In this document: positions 15,638-24,462 of the stretch, piece by piece
How positions within the stretch are numbered: the stretch's first letter is position 1
How the letters are laid out: every line of letters starts with the position of its first letter
NCBI RefSeq assembly: GCF_902859825.1
Contig: NZ_CADIKB010000001.1
Location: forward strand, 124,001-188,000
DNA: 64,000 nucleotides
Source of the DNA: Paraburkholderia phenoliruptrix
GTDB taxonomy: Bacteria > Pseudomonadota > Gammaproteobacteria > Burkholderiales > Burkholderiaceae
Reading direction: 5' to 3'
Made by a program: the position numbers and the translations under genes
The notes under the pieces: model-generated
Told to the model about the DNA's origin: nothing
Seen by the model: the letters and a program-made list of their open reading frames with translations, nothing else
Databases searched by the model: none

Positions 15638-17224
15638 TCAAAACACAGCCCGAAACAACCAGTACAACCCCGCCGCAAGCGCGATCGATGCGGGCAGCGT
15701 CAGCACCCACGCGAGCACCAGGCTGCGCACAGTCGCCCATTGCAAACCCGAGCCGTTGGCCGCCATGGTGCCGGCCACGCCTGAAGACAGCACATGCGTG
15801 GTCGAAACCGGCAGCCCATACATGTCGGCGGCGCCGATCGTCATCATTGCGACGAGTTCCGCCGAGGCGCCCTGTCCATACGTCAGGTGCTGCTTGCCGA
15901 TCTTCTCGCCGACCGTCACGACGATACGCTTCCATCCGACCATTGTGCCCATGCCGAGCGCGATCGCCACCGCGACCTTGACCCACGTCGGAATGAATTT
16001 GGTCGCGTGATCCGTCTGCGCCTTGAAGTTCGTGATGGCTTTGGCGTCTTCCGGCGCGAAGGCCGGTTGCTTCGCCTTGTCCATCAGGCGAATCGCCTCC
16101 GATGCGACGTACATGTTGTTACGCACGTTATCGACAATGCCTTGCGGCACGGCGGCCATCGAGCCCGACGCACGAACCTGCTGCGCGATCAGGTCCGTCA
16201 ACTGCTTCAACGCGGGCAAGGTGGCGGGCGTGAGCTGACGCGTGCGCACATAGGCCTCGACGTCGGCGCGCGGATTCGCCGACGGCGGCGCGCCGTTGGC
16301 ATATCGCGCGAGTGCCGCGGAGGTTTGCTCGGCGACCGCCACGAAGGTCTGCGTTTCGGCGGGCGTGACGGCCTTGTTCAGCGCATAGGCTGTCGGCACC
16401 GTGCCGATCAGAATCAGCATGATGAGGCCCATGCCCTTCTGGCCGTCGTTCGAACCGTGGGCAAACGAGACGCCTGTGCACGTGAGGATCAGCAGACTGC
16501 GAATCCAGAACGGCGGCGGCTCCTTGCCTTTCGGCTCGGCGTAGAGCGCGGGAATGCGCACCACGGCTTTCAGGATCATCAGCAACAGGCCGGCCGCGAG
16601 AAAGCCCACGAGCGGCGAAAACAGCAACGACTTGCCGACGCCGAGCGCCTGGTTCCAGTCCACGCCGCTCGTGCCGTTTACGCCATGCATCAGCTGGTTC
16701 ATCAGGCCCACGCCGATGATCGAGCCGATCAGCGTATGCGAGCTCGACGACGGCAGGCCGAAATACCATGTGCCGAGGTTCCAGATGATCGCCGCGATCA
16801 GCAGCGCGAACACCATCGCAAAGCCGGCGCTGCTGCCGACTTGCAGAATCAGTTCGACCGGCAGCAGTTGCAGGATGCCGAACGCGACTGCGCCACTGGA
16901 GGTCAGCACACCGAGAAAATTCCATGCGCCCGACCACACCACCGCCAGATTCGGCGCGAGAGAATGCGTGTAGATGACGGTCGCGACCGCATTCGCGGTA
17001 TCGTGAAAGCCGTTGACAAACTCGAATCCGAGGGCGATCAGAAGCGCGACGCCGAGCAGCAGATACGGCAGGATCGAGCCTTCGCGCACGGGTTGCAGAT
17101 CGCCCACCAGTTGCATGCTGCAATAGCCGATGCCGACTACGATCACGGCGAGGAAAATCACGAGGCCGAGGTTGCGCCCCTTGCCACTTACCCCGCTGGA
17201 TTGCGGGTACGAAAGTTCCGGCAT
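15638..17224 (-). CDS. Inorganic phosphate transporter, PiT family
   Basis: A 528-aa inner-membrane phosphate symporter. Both PiT signature repeats are present: GFEFVNGFHDTANAVATVIYT in the first half and a second around GAADMYGLPVSTTHVLSSGVAGTMAA; LPSSSSHTLIGSIIGVGL and GWKRIVVTVGEKIG are also typical. About ten hydrophobic segments flank a long polar loop (roughly residues 280-400). An in-frame frame extends 50 codons further upstream, but that part (MPEGGKIEAR...) is not PiT-like; the ATG at 17224 is preceded by AGGGG. It is divergent from the CHAD gene across a region with Pho-box-like repeats. Confidence 0.92.
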   Translation of the reverse strand: MPELSYPQSSGVSGKGRNLGLVIFLAVIVVGIGYCSMQLVGDLQPVREGSILPYLLLGVALLIALGFEFVNGFHDTANAVATVIYTHSLAPNLAVVWSGAWNFLGVLTSSGAVAFGILQLLPVELILQVGSSAGFAMVFALLIAAIIWNLGTWYFGLPSSSSHTLIGSIIGVGLMNQLMHGVNGTSGVDWNQALGVGKSLLFSPLVGFLAAGLLLMILKAVVRIPALYAEPKGKEPPPFWIRSLLILTCTGVSFAHGSNDGQKGMGLIMLILIGTVPTAYALNKAVTPAETQTFVAVAEQTSAALARYANGAPPSANPRADVEAYVRTRQLTPATLPALKQLTDLIAQQVRASGSMAAVPQGIVDNVRNNMYVASEAIRLMDKAKQPAFAPEDAKAITNFKAQTDHATKFIPTWVKVAVAIALGMGTMVGWKRIVVTVGEKIGKQHLTYGQGASAELVAMMTIGAADMYGLPVSTTHVLSSGVAGTMAANGSGLQWATVRSLVLAWVLTLPASIALAAGLYWLFRAVF

Positions 17225-17375
17225 GACGTGTGCCCCTGGAGAAATGTCGCGGAACTTCCGATCCTGCGGGGGGCGTGTGTCGGTACGATGACAGCCGTAA
17301 GCCGCTTTCCGCCAGGCGGATTCTTCGCTTGGGCGCGTGGCGGCCCGCGCCTCGATTTTGCCGCCCTCAGGCAAC

Positions 17376-17419
17376 CTTCATGAAGCCTTCATGTGGCCTT
17401 CCTGCAGGCTTCTTGCAGC
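17376..17419. promoter_or_regulatory. Four 11-bp tandem repeats, candidate PhoB boxes
   Basis: Four consecutive 11-mers follow one another exactly: CTTCATGAAGC, CTTCATGTGGC, CTTCCTGCAGG and CTTCTTGCAGC. PhoB binds 11-bp direct repeats built on a CTGTCAT-like heptamer; CTTCATG is a reasonable variant, though the spacers are not AT-rich as usual. The array lies between the divergent phosphate transporter and CHAD genes, about 57 bp before the CHAD start. Phosphate control is inferred. Confidence 0.5.
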
Positions 17420-17476
17420 GAACGGGAATCTTTTTTGCTACTCTGGAAAGATGCGCAGCACTTTCCAGGAGTCTCG

Positions 17477-18358
17477 ATGAAGCGTGACGGTCACAGGGAA
17501 AGTCGTAAGACGGACGGCGGCAGCTCGCCCGCCGGTTCCAATCCGCCCGAGCCCACGGCCCAGGCCGCTTTCGCGTCGTATGCGGCGCCGCTCGTGAGCG
17601 ACGCGATCGCGTACGCCAATGCGGTGCGCGACGATCCCTCGCCGGAAGCGTTGCACAAGCTGCGGGTTTCGCTGCGCCGTTTGCGCTCGTTGTGGTGGGC
17701 GTTCGCGCCGCTTCTGGAGAAAGGCGAAAACACGCGGCAACGCGCGCTCTACAAATATCTTGCGAATGCGGCGGGAAAAACGCGTGACTGGGACATCCTG
17801 ATCGAGCTGATCCGGCATGAAGACGTGGCCGCCAACAGCTTGACCCCCACGCTCGAGGAAGCGCGCGGCAACGCGCTCACAACCAGCCGCGAGACGCTGA
17901 CCAACGCAGACGTCAAGCACCTGCTTCGCGAAGCGCTGACAAGCGCATCCACCGACATCAACACGGCACAGGAACGGGTGCCGCTGCACAAGTTCGCGAG
18001 CAAGCGGGTGGCCGCGTCGGAGCGGTCGCTGATGAAGCGCGCGAAGCGCGCCCGCCGCGCCAGGCGCTCGAACTACGCGGCCTTTCATGACGTAAGGAAA
18101 GCCGGCAAAAAGCTGCGCTATCTGCTGGAATTTTTCGAGCCGGTGTTAGGCGGCAGCCACAAGCGCACGCTCAAGCGTCTGAAGCAGGTGCAAAAACGTT
18201 TCGGCGCGCTAAACGATATCGTCGCGAGTGAAATGCTGCTGCGCGACAACGCAAGTCTGCTCGCCGGGTCGGGCGACACCGAGGGCGTGCTGAACTGGTT
18301 TCACAAGGAGCGCAAACGCCGCATGCGTTCGGCCGCCGGACTGCTGCGCAAGCTGTGA
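17477..18358 (+). CDS. CHAD domain-containing protein
   Basis: A 293-aa all-helical CHAD protein. The repeated histidine-containing motif is visible twice: LHKLRVSLRRLRSLWWAF (about 60) and FHDVRKAGKKLRYLLEFF (about 210), with a basic KRAKRARRARRS stretch before the second copy. CHAD domains bind polyphosphate and are found on polyphosphate granules. That fits the adjacent phosphate transporter and PPK2. The start at 17477 is chosen because CCAGGAG (17465-17471) precedes it; the 28 codons further upstream overlap the tandem repeat array. Confidence 0.88.
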   Translation: MKRDGHRESRKTDGGSSPAGSNPPEPTAQAAFASYAAPLVSDAIAYANAVRDDPSPEALHKLRVSLRRLRSLWWAFAPLLEKGENTRQRALYKYLANAAGKTRDWDILIELIRHEDVAANSLTPTLEEARGNALTTSRETLTNADVKHLLREALTSASTDINTAQERVPLHKFASKRVAASERSLMKRAKRARRARRSNYAAFHDVRKAGKKLRYLLEFFEPVLGGSHKRTLKRLKQVQKRFGALNDIVASEMLLRDNASLLAGSGDTEGVLNWFHKERKRRMRSAAGLLRKL

Positions 18359-18469
18359 CGCGTGAAGGCGGCGGGGCACGCGGCAGACAAAGCGCGCGCC
18401 TGTCAATAACACGGGATGGCGGTCCGCACGCCTTGCTGCGGACCCGCTGGCAAGGGAGGCAACGCGCAG

Positions 18470-20050
18470 GTGGCACATCGAGCGCAATCGCAGGGGCGCC
18501 GCTGGCGCAGGAATGTGCGGCATGCAGGAGCCGGCGTCGCACGTTATGTGGGCAATCATCCGGTGCTGGCCGGTCTCGCCGGCACGCTCGTGGCCTTCGC
18601 CATGGCGGGTCTCACGCTGCTGACGCTCTTCAATGGCCGGACCGACGCGCTCGACCATGCGCGCGAAACCTCGCAGAACCTCGTGTCGACTGTGTCCGGC
18701 GACCTCGAAAGGAACGTCGAGATCTACGCGCTTTCGTTGCAGGCAATGGTGGACGGCGCCGAGCATCACCTGAGCGCGGGCCTGCCGCCCAACGTGCAGC
18801 GAGCGGTGCTGTTCGACCGCGCGACGACGGCCGCTTATCTCGGCGGCGCGTATATCGTCGGCGCGAAGGGCGAGGTGATCGCCTCGCAAAGCGGCGAGAT
18901 CAACGCGAACGTTTTCTTCGCCGACCGCGACTATTTCGTCGTTCATCAGCGCAATCCGGCAGTGGGGCTTTACCTGTCGCATCCATTCCGCTCGCGTGTG
19001 CGCGACGGCAAGTTGTCGATAGGGCTCACGCGGCGCATCAACGACGAGCACGGCCGCTTTGCCGGCGTCGCGCTGCTCGCGATCCGCATCGAATATTTCC
19101 AGCGACTGCTGGAGCGCATTAGCGTCGGCAAGCGGGGCTCGGTGTTCATCGCGATGGACGACGGCACGCTGATCGCGCGCACGCCCTATTCGCCGCGCGA
19201 TATCGGCGCGAGCATTGCCCGGTCGCCGACCTTCATCCGCATGGCCGCGCAGGGCGCCGGCTCGTACGTGGCGAGTTCCGCAGTCGACGGCGTGCAGCGC
19301 ATGTACACGTACGCGCACGTGTCCGGCACGCCGCTGATCGCGGTCGTTGCGCCCGCCGTCGACGACGTGCTCGCGCCGTGGCGGCACCGCGCCCTGATCA
19401 GCGGCGCCTTGACGCTTACGTTCGGCGCGGTGTTCGTGGTGGTCTCGTGGCTGCTCGCGTTTGCCTTGCGCGGCAAACTGCAGGCGCAGGCCGCACTGAC
19501 GCGTCTTGCCGCCACCGACCCGCTGACCGGACTCGGCAACCGCCGCGTGCTCGACAAGCGCCTCGACGAGGAATGGCGGCGCGCGCGGCGCACGGGCCAG
19601 CCGCTGTCGGCGCTGTTCATCGATATCGATCATTTCAAGCGCTTTAACGACACCTATGGCCATGCAAGCGGCGACGAGGCACTGAGCGCGGTAGCCGAAT
19701 GCATTGCGACGACGGTGCGTCGCGCGGTGGACGTGGTCGCGCGCTACGGCGGCGAGGAGTTTGCGGTGATCCTGCCGGATACGTCGGCGGACGGCGCGCT
19801 CGCGGTCGCGGAAAAAATTCGCCGCAGGGTGCAGACGCACGACATCCTGCATCGCGGCGACGGCAGCCCGACGGTCACGGTGAGCGTGGGTTGCGCGACG
19901 AGCGTGCCGGCGCAAGGCGAGAACGCACTCGATCTGCTAGCCGCCGCGGACCGTCAGCTCTACCTCGCCAAGGCGGCCGGACGCAATCGCGTGGCCGGCG
20001 GGCAGGTGGCGGCGGGCTCCGAGGCGCAGGATTCGCCGTCCCAGGCGTGA
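18470..20050 (+). CDS. Diguanylate cyclase with periplasmic Cache-like sensor domain
   Basis: A 526-aa membrane-bound GGDEF protein. A first helix (about 30-50) is followed by a periplasmic sensor region (about 60-300), a second helix (LISGALTLTFGAVFVVVSWL), and a GGDEF domain beginning TDPLTGLGNRR. The active site is YGGEEF, with an RxxD inhibitory site (RAVD) five residues upstream, so product-feedback control is expected. The start is a GTG at 18470 with GGGAGG at 18454-18459; an ATG at 18416 is in frame, but a hairpin (GGTCCGCA/TGCGGACC, 18421-18444) lies inside that extension. The sensor ligand is unknown. Confidence 0.88.
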   Translation: MAHRAQSQGRRWRRNVRHAGAGVARYVGNHPVLAGLAGTLVAFAMAGLTLLTLFNGRTDALDHARETSQNLVSTVSGDLERNVEIYALSLQAMVDGAEHHLSAGLPPNVQRAVLFDRATTAAYLGGAYIVGAKGEVIASQSGEINANVFFADRDYFVVHQRNPAVGLYLSHPFRSRVRDGKLSIGLTRRINDEHGRFAGVALLAIRIEYFQRLLERISVGKRGSVFIAMDDGTLIARTPYSPRDIGASIARSPTFIRMAAQGAGSYVASSAVDGVQRMYTYAHVSGTPLIAVVAPAVDDVLAPWRHRALISGALTLTFGAVFVVVSWLLAFALRGKLQAQAALTRLAATDPLTGLGNRRVLDKRLDEEWRRARRTGQPLSALFIDIDHFKRFNDTYGHASGDEALSAVAECIATTVRRAVDVVARYGGEEFAVILPDTSADGALAVAEKIRRRVQTHDILHRGDGSPTVTVSVGCATSVPAQGENALDLLAAADRQLYLAKAAGRNRVAGGQVAAGSEAQDSPSQA

Positions 20051-20098
20051 TCGAAAGCGGGACTGACAGGCCGCTACAAACATGCAGCCCTCACGTCC

Positions 20099-21151
20099 TC
20101 ACGCGCCAGCGCCGGCGCGGCTGCGCGGCGCGAAACCGCGCAGTGTCACGGCGTTACCCGCGTCGCCGGCGGATTCGGCGAGTGAGTGCGCGAGCGTCCC
20201 CGAGCCTGTGTCGTCCGTCAGCAGCAGGCCAACCGGAAAGCCCCGCCGCTGCCACGCCTCCAACCCGCCGTGCAGCGCGCGAATCCGCGTATAGCCGTAG
20301 TTGCGCATGCGCACGCTGATCTCGGCGGCGGTCGCGCTGTCGGGACATACGCAGTAGATCACGCTGTCGTAGGTGCGCAGCGCGAGGTCGAGTTGGTCCG
20401 GCGAGTGCGGGTCGAGTGCGAGCGCACCGGGAATCGGCGAGGCGGGCTCGCGCGCTACGCTCTGCGGGCGGGCGTCGAGCACCTTGGGCGTTGCCTCGCG
20501 ACCGGGAGCGCGCAGCGAGGCTCGTGCGCTGGCGGCGTCGGCGGCCGCATGACGGCGTGCGCGCCGCTGCTGCACGAGCCGGTACACGAGATACAGCAAT
20601 GCCGCGGCGATCAGCAGGTCGATCACCGTGCCGCCGCGCGCGCGGACGAACGCAAACAGCATGTGCAACTGCCGCTCCGCCGCCGCGCCGCCGAGCAGCC
20701 AGAAGGTGGCCCACGCCGTCGCGCCGGTGAGGTCCCAGATCGCATAGATGCGGGCATCGACTGCTGTCGTCCCCATCAGCGGCGGGGTGACGAGTCCGAG
20801 GCCGGGCACGAACTTCGAGATCGACACGAGCGGCACGCCGAAGCGCTCGAAGAGGGTGCGCGCCTGTTCGACGCGGGCATCGACCGCAGGCAGCATCTGG
20901 CCGAGCACGCCGATCAGCTTGCGGCCATACAGACGGCCGGCGGTGAACCAGACGCCGTCGCCGATCAGCGCGCCGAGCACGGCCGCGCACAGCACCGGCC
21001 AGAACGACAGGGTGCCCGCCGCAATCGCAGAACCGGCGAACAGCAGCACGGGGACGGCGGGGATCGGCACGCCGAGGCGCGTCAACAGCACGTTGACGAA
21101 GACGAACGCGCCGCCCCATGTGGCAACCGCCGACGACGGAAACTCGACCAA
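20099..21151 (-). CDS. DedA-family membrane protein fused to a rhodanese domain
   Basis: A 350-aa two-domain protein. Residues 1-195 are a DedA/SNARE-associated membrane domain (GDGVWFTAGRLYGRK, then the FVPGLGLVTPPLMGTT motif with a conserved basic K/R-phe-proline context and several helices). Residues about 225-325 form a rhodanese domain with YCVCPDSATA as the active-site loop and LHGGLEAWQRRGFPV near its end. DedA proteins are linked to lipid flipping and envelope homeostasis. The start is TTG at 21151, chosen because GAGGAG lies about 9 nt upstream; no ATG is available in frame nearby. The fusion partner suggests thiol/sulfur sensing at the membrane, which is inference. Confidence 0.85.
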   Translation of the reverse strand: MVEFPSSAVATWGGAFVFVNVLLTRLGVPIPAVPVLLFAGSAIAAGTLSFWPVLCAAVLGALIGDGVWFTAGRLYGRKLIGVLGQMLPAVDARVEQARTLFERFGVPLVSISKFVPGLGLVTPPLMGTTAVDARIYAIWDLTGATAWATFWLLGGAAAERQLHMLFAFVRARGGTVIDLLIAAALLYLVYRLVQQRRARRHAAADAASARASLRAPGREATPKVLDARPQSVAREPASPIPGALALDPHSPDQLDLALRTYDSVIYCVCPDSATAAEISVRMRNYGYTRIRALHGGLEAWQRRGFPVGLLLTDDTGSGTLAHSLAESAGDAGNAVTLRGFAPRSRAGAGA

Positions 21152-21455
21152 TTGAGCGGCTCCTCTGTTTCTTTCGCGCTTGTTTCCCGTTTCGTTCCCG
21201 CCTGTTTTCTCGCTTGTTTCCCGCTTTTCCCCGCTTGTTTCCGTTTCTTACTGGCAAGCGGGCTGCGCCGGCGTGGCCGGCCGCCGGGTTCGCTCACGCA
21301 AAGTCCGTTCCCGTGGTGCCTCGCGCCCTGTGGCATTCAGGATACTCGATGGACCGCGAGCCGGGCCACCGCGCGAGCGCCTGCAATTTCGTTCAAGACC
21401 TCGCTCTGCCGCCTGCCTAATCTGCGTCCTGTTCCCTTTGTCTCGGAGATGCACG
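21152..21455. repeat. Divergent intergenic region with pyrimidine-rich imperfect repeats (21177-21243)
   Basis: This 304-bp stretch between the dedA-rhodanese and EamA genes holds a tract, about 21165-21250, that is almost pure pyrimidine on the + strand. The unit CGCTTGTTTCC occurs three times (21177, 21211, 21232) with degenerate copies between. On the leftward strand it is a purine-rich leader just before the TTG start of the DedA gene. The remainder (21250-21440) has no recognised signal. Confidence 0.5.
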
Positions 21456-22361
21456 ATGAACTCACGGTATGTCGGCTATATCTGCTGTGCGCTCGCCATG
21501 ATCGGCGTGGGCAGCACGGTGGTGGTGAGCAGGTCCATTGCCGCCGGATTGCCGCCGTTCAGCGCGACGGCGCTGCGTTTCGCGATTGCCTTCCCACTGT
21601 TCCTACTCGTGATGCGCCGGCGCGGCGTGCGCTGGCCGCGCCTCGATCCGCGCGACACGGCGCTCGTGATCGCGCAGGCCGCGGCGGGCAGCGTCGGTTA
21701 TACGGTGCTGCTGATCAGCGGCATGAAGCTGGCCTCGGCAGGCGATGCAGGCGTGATCGCCGGCACCTTGCCCGCGGTTTCGGCGATGGTGGCCATCGTG
21801 GCGCTGGGCGAGCGTCCGTCGGCCGCGCTGCTCGGCGCGATTGTTCTCGCCACGGCGGGTGTGCTCGCGTGCACCGTGCACCCGGGTGGGAGCGCCGCGC
21901 CGCACGGAGGCGGCTCCGTGGGCGGCAACCTGCTGGTGTTTGCAGCGATTGTCTGCGAGGCGCTTTTCATTCTGCTGAACCGCAAGCTGCGCACGCCGGT
22001 CGCGCCGCTGCCGCTCTCCGCGCTGATGTGCGGGATCGGCCTCGCGGTGTGCATCGTGCCGGCCTGTTTCGAGCAGCCCTGGAACATGCCGCTCGACGCC
22101 GGTGCGCTCACCGGCGTGCTCTATTACGCGCTGATCCCGACCGTAGCCGGCTTTGTTCTCTGGTATGAAGGGGCGGCGCGCGTGAGCGGCGCTGAAGCAG
22201 GGCTCATGACAGCGCTCGTGCCCGTCAGTGCGTTGGCGCTCGCCGCGCTGCTGCTGCACGAGCGGATCAGTGCGGCGCAGCTTGCGGGCGTGGCGTGCGT
22301 GCTGGGTGCCGTGATGCTCGCGACGTTCGGGCAGATGTTCGGCACGCGCAAGGTCACGTAA
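21456..22361 (+). CDS. EamA/DMT-family transporter
   Basis: A 301-aa inner-membrane protein with two EamA repeats and about ten helices, e.g. GYICCALAMIGVGSTVVVSR in repeat 1 and LVFAAIVCEALFILLNRKL in repeat 2. LLLHERISAAQLAGVACVLGAV is the typical closing motif. Family members export amino acids or other small metabolites; the substrate is unknown. The ATG at 21456 has CGGAG at 21444-21448. It converges with folE. Confidence 0.87.
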   Translation: MNSRYVGYICCALAMIGVGSTVVVSRSIAAGLPPFSATALRFAIAFPLFLLVMRRRGVRWPRLDPRDTALVIAQAAAGSVGYTVLLISGMKLASAGDAGVIAGTLPAVSAMVAIVALGERPSAALLGAIVLATAGVLACTVHPGGSAAPHGGGSVGGNLLVFAAIVCEALFILLNRKLRTPVAPLPLSALMCGIGLAVCIVPACFEQPWNMPLDAGALTGVLYYALIPTVAGFVLWYEGAARVSGAEAGLMTALVPVSALALAALLLHERISAAQLAGVACVLGAVMLATFGQMFGTRKVT

Positions 22362-22444
22362 TGGCGAGCCGAAGCGCAGGGCCTGAGAAGCACGCGCAGT
22401 ACACGCCGCGAACTCGCCTGTGCGCTGTGCTCCGTGCTGTTCGC

Positions 22445-23083
22445 TCAGGTGTTCGGCACGGCGACCGCGCCGGGGTTGCCGACAATCGACAGGAATTCGC
22501 GGCGCGTGGACGGGTCCGTGCGAAACGTGCCGAGCATGCGCGAGGTGACCATCGTCACGCCGGCCTTGTGCACGCCGCGCGTGGACATGCACTGATGCGC
22601 GGCCTCCAGAATCACGCCGACGCCCGCCGGTTGCAGCACCTCGTTAAGCGTATCGGCGATCTGCACGGTCATCTTTTCCTGAATCTGCAGACGCTTCGCG
22701 AACGCGTCGACGAGGCGCGCCAGCTTCGAAATACCGACCACGCGATGCCCCGGCAGATACGCAACGTGCGCGCGGCCGATGATCGGCACCATGTGATGCT
22801 CGCAATAGCTTTCGAAGCGGATGTCCTTCAGCACGATCATCTCGTCGTAACCGTCCACTTCCGAGAACGTGCGGGCGAGGATGTCGCGCGGATCGACCTG
22901 ATAGCCGGCAAAGAACTCTTCATAGGCGCGCACCACGCGCGCCGGCGTGTCGACGAGACCCTCGCGCTCCGGGTTGTCGCCGGCCCAACGCAGCAGCACG
23001 CGCACGGCGGCTTCCGCTTCTTCGCGGCTCGGACGGCCGTCGGCGGCCACGGGCGGGGTGTTTTCTCTTTTGCTGCTGGTCAT
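22445..23083 (-). CDS. folE: GTP cyclohydrolase I
   Basis: A 212-aa type IA GTP cyclohydrolase, making 7,8-dihydroneopterin triphosphate, the first step of folate synthesis. The zinc and active-site motifs are [21 protein letters not shown] and [13 protein letters not shown], with [17 protein letters not shown] between. The N-terminal 20 residues are variable. It stands alone between an EamA gene (convergent) and a LysR gene. Identity is secure; what else it might serve (queuosine, pterins) cannot be told. Confidence 0.95.
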   Translation of the reverse strand: MTSSKRENTPPVAADGRPSREEAEAAVRVLLRWAGDNPEREGLVDTPARVVRAYEEFFAGYQVDPRDILARTFSEVDGYDEMIVLKDIRFESYCEHHMVPIIGRAHVAYLPGHRVVGISKLARLVDAFAKRLQIQEKMTVQIADTLNEVLQPAGVGVILEAAHQCMSTRGVHKAGVTMVTSRMLGTFRTDPSTRREFLSIVGNPGAVAVPNT

Positions 23084-23207
23084 CCGTCGCTCCTGCGGAA
23101 TCGCGCGTCGGCCCTGAGGGAGCGCGCGGGTTCATGAGTACAGTCATTGTTCCATGTTTACGCCGGCCCGTGCCGATGCCCCTTCGGGCGGCACGGGGCT
23201 GACGATT

Positions 23208-24137
23208 TCATTTCGGCCATTCGTCGAGCGCGTCGTTGAACAGCCCGGCCACCACGCCGCGCAGCCAGGTGCCGCGCGGATCGTTATGAAACTTGCGATG
23301 CCAGTGCTGCCGCAAATCGAAGCGCGGCAACGGCAACGGCGGCTCGACGAGCGTGATCGACGCATGCTCGGACACATACGCGAAGCCGATGGCATGCGGC
23401 ACCGTGGCGATCAGATCCGTACGCGCAAGGATGAACGGCAGACTCATGAAGTGCGGCGTCTCCAATACCGCGCGTCGCTTGATGCGCTTTTTCACGAGGT
23501 ACTGTTCGAGGACTTCCTGGCTGCGTCCTTCGGCGCGCACGACCGCATGTCCCGACGCCACGAACTGCGCGAGCGTGAGCGGCGCCCGCGAGAGCGGATG
23601 ACCCGCGCGCATCAGGCAAATGAAGCGGTGCGTGAAGAGCCGCTGCTGAAAGAAGTTGTTGCCCGCCAGGTCCGGAAAGTAACCGACCGCGAGATCCACG
23701 TCGCCGGATTCGAGCCCGCGTTCCACATGCGAGGGCGGCAGCGACACCGAGCGCAGGTTGGCATGCGGCGCGCGCTCGGCGAAAAGCTGCAGGAGCCGCG
23801 GCAAGAAGACGATTTCGCCGACATCGGAGAGCGCGATCGAAAAGGTATGCGTGCTGGTCTGCGGGTCGAAGTCCTGCACGTCGAGCATGCCTTTTTCGAT
23901 TCGCAGAAGCGCGTCGCGCGCGGCGGGCAGGATCGCGAGCGCGCGCGGCGTGGGCTCCATGCCTTTGGACGTGCGCACGAACAGCGGGTCGTCGAAATAC
24001 TCGCGCAGCCGGCCAAGCGCCGTGCTCACGCGCGGCTGGCTCACGCCCAACTGCTCGGCCGCGCGGCTCACGTTGCGGGTGTCCTCCATCGCCACGAGAT
24101 AGGGGATCAGGTTCAAATCGAGCGTGTTGTCCGACAT
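23208..24137 (-). CDS. LysR-family regulator divergent from pcaIJ
   Basis: A 309-aa LysR protein. The N-terminal winged helix (about 8-65) includes NVSRAAEQLGVSQPRVSTALGRLREYFDDPLFVR, followed by a LysR substrate-binding domain with DVDLAVGYFPDL. It is divergent from pcaI, so control of 3-oxoadipate degradation is likely; its effector could be a pathway acid such as protocatechuate or oxoadipate. A palindrome lies 26-42 bp upstream of its start codon. The subfamily (PcaQ-like or NodD/NahR-like) cannot be fixed without alignment. Confidence 0.88.
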   Translation of the reverse strand: MSDNTLDLNLIPYLVAMEDTRNVSRAAEQLGVSQPRVSTALGRLREYFDDPLFVRTSKGMEPTPRALAILPAARDALLRIEKGMLDVQDFDPQTSTHTFSIALSDVGEIVFLPRLLQLFAERAPHANLRSVSLPPSHVERGLESGDVDLAVGYFPDLAGNNFFQQRLFTHRFICLMRAGHPLSRAPLTLAQFVASGHAVVRAEGRSQEVLEQYLVKKRIKRRAVLETPHFMSLPFILARTDLIATVPHAIGFAYVSEHASITLVEPPLPLPRFDLRQHWHRKFHNDPRGTWLRGVVAGLFNDALDEWPK

Positions 24138-24462
24138 GGGTTCTACGACGAGGGCCGCGAGGCGCTATTCGATATAGCGATAAAGCATAGCGGAAGAATC
24201 GCGAGGTGCGATAGTGAGGTTTCTTGCTCTTCTTTGCATTGAGCCGGAAACGGCGCTGCGGGACAGCCACGCGGCGCGCGGCCCGTTGTCCGGGAACCTA
24301 TCATTAAGGGAAAGTCCGCGCCTTGACAATGCAGTGCAAGCGCAACCATAATCGCCGAATCGTTCGCTAATCGAATCAGTGTTCGTTATACGAACAAATG
24401 AGCGAACAAATCAGCGAACAAACCGGCGGTGAGCCGACCGGCGCCTCTCAAGGAAATTCGAC
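24138..24462. promoter_or_regulatory. LysR/pcaI divergent regulatory region with palindromes and 12-bp repeats
   Basis: This 325-bp gap contains three signals. CGCTAT-5-ATAGCG (24163-24179) lies just upstream of the LysR gene. TGTTCGT-3-ACGAACA (24380-24396) is a perfect 7-bp-arm palindrome. CGAACAAA begins at 24391, 24403 and 24415, an exact 12-bp spacing, and runs to within 40 bp of pcaI. CGTTCGCTAATCGAAT (24361-24376) adds a related degenerate site. GTTCG...CGAAC elements resemble sites of IclR-type Pca regulators. Confidence 0.6.

Noticed and set aside
15794..17383. 529-codon + strand frame opposite the PiT transporter
   Set aside because: Arg/His/Asp-rich antisense frame; the minus strand carries both PiT signature repeats.
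20154..21257. 367-codon minus-strand frame starting in the purine tract
   Set aside because: It overlaps the DedA-rhodanese gene in another frame and is almost entirely Arg-rich; the tract simply lacks stop codons.
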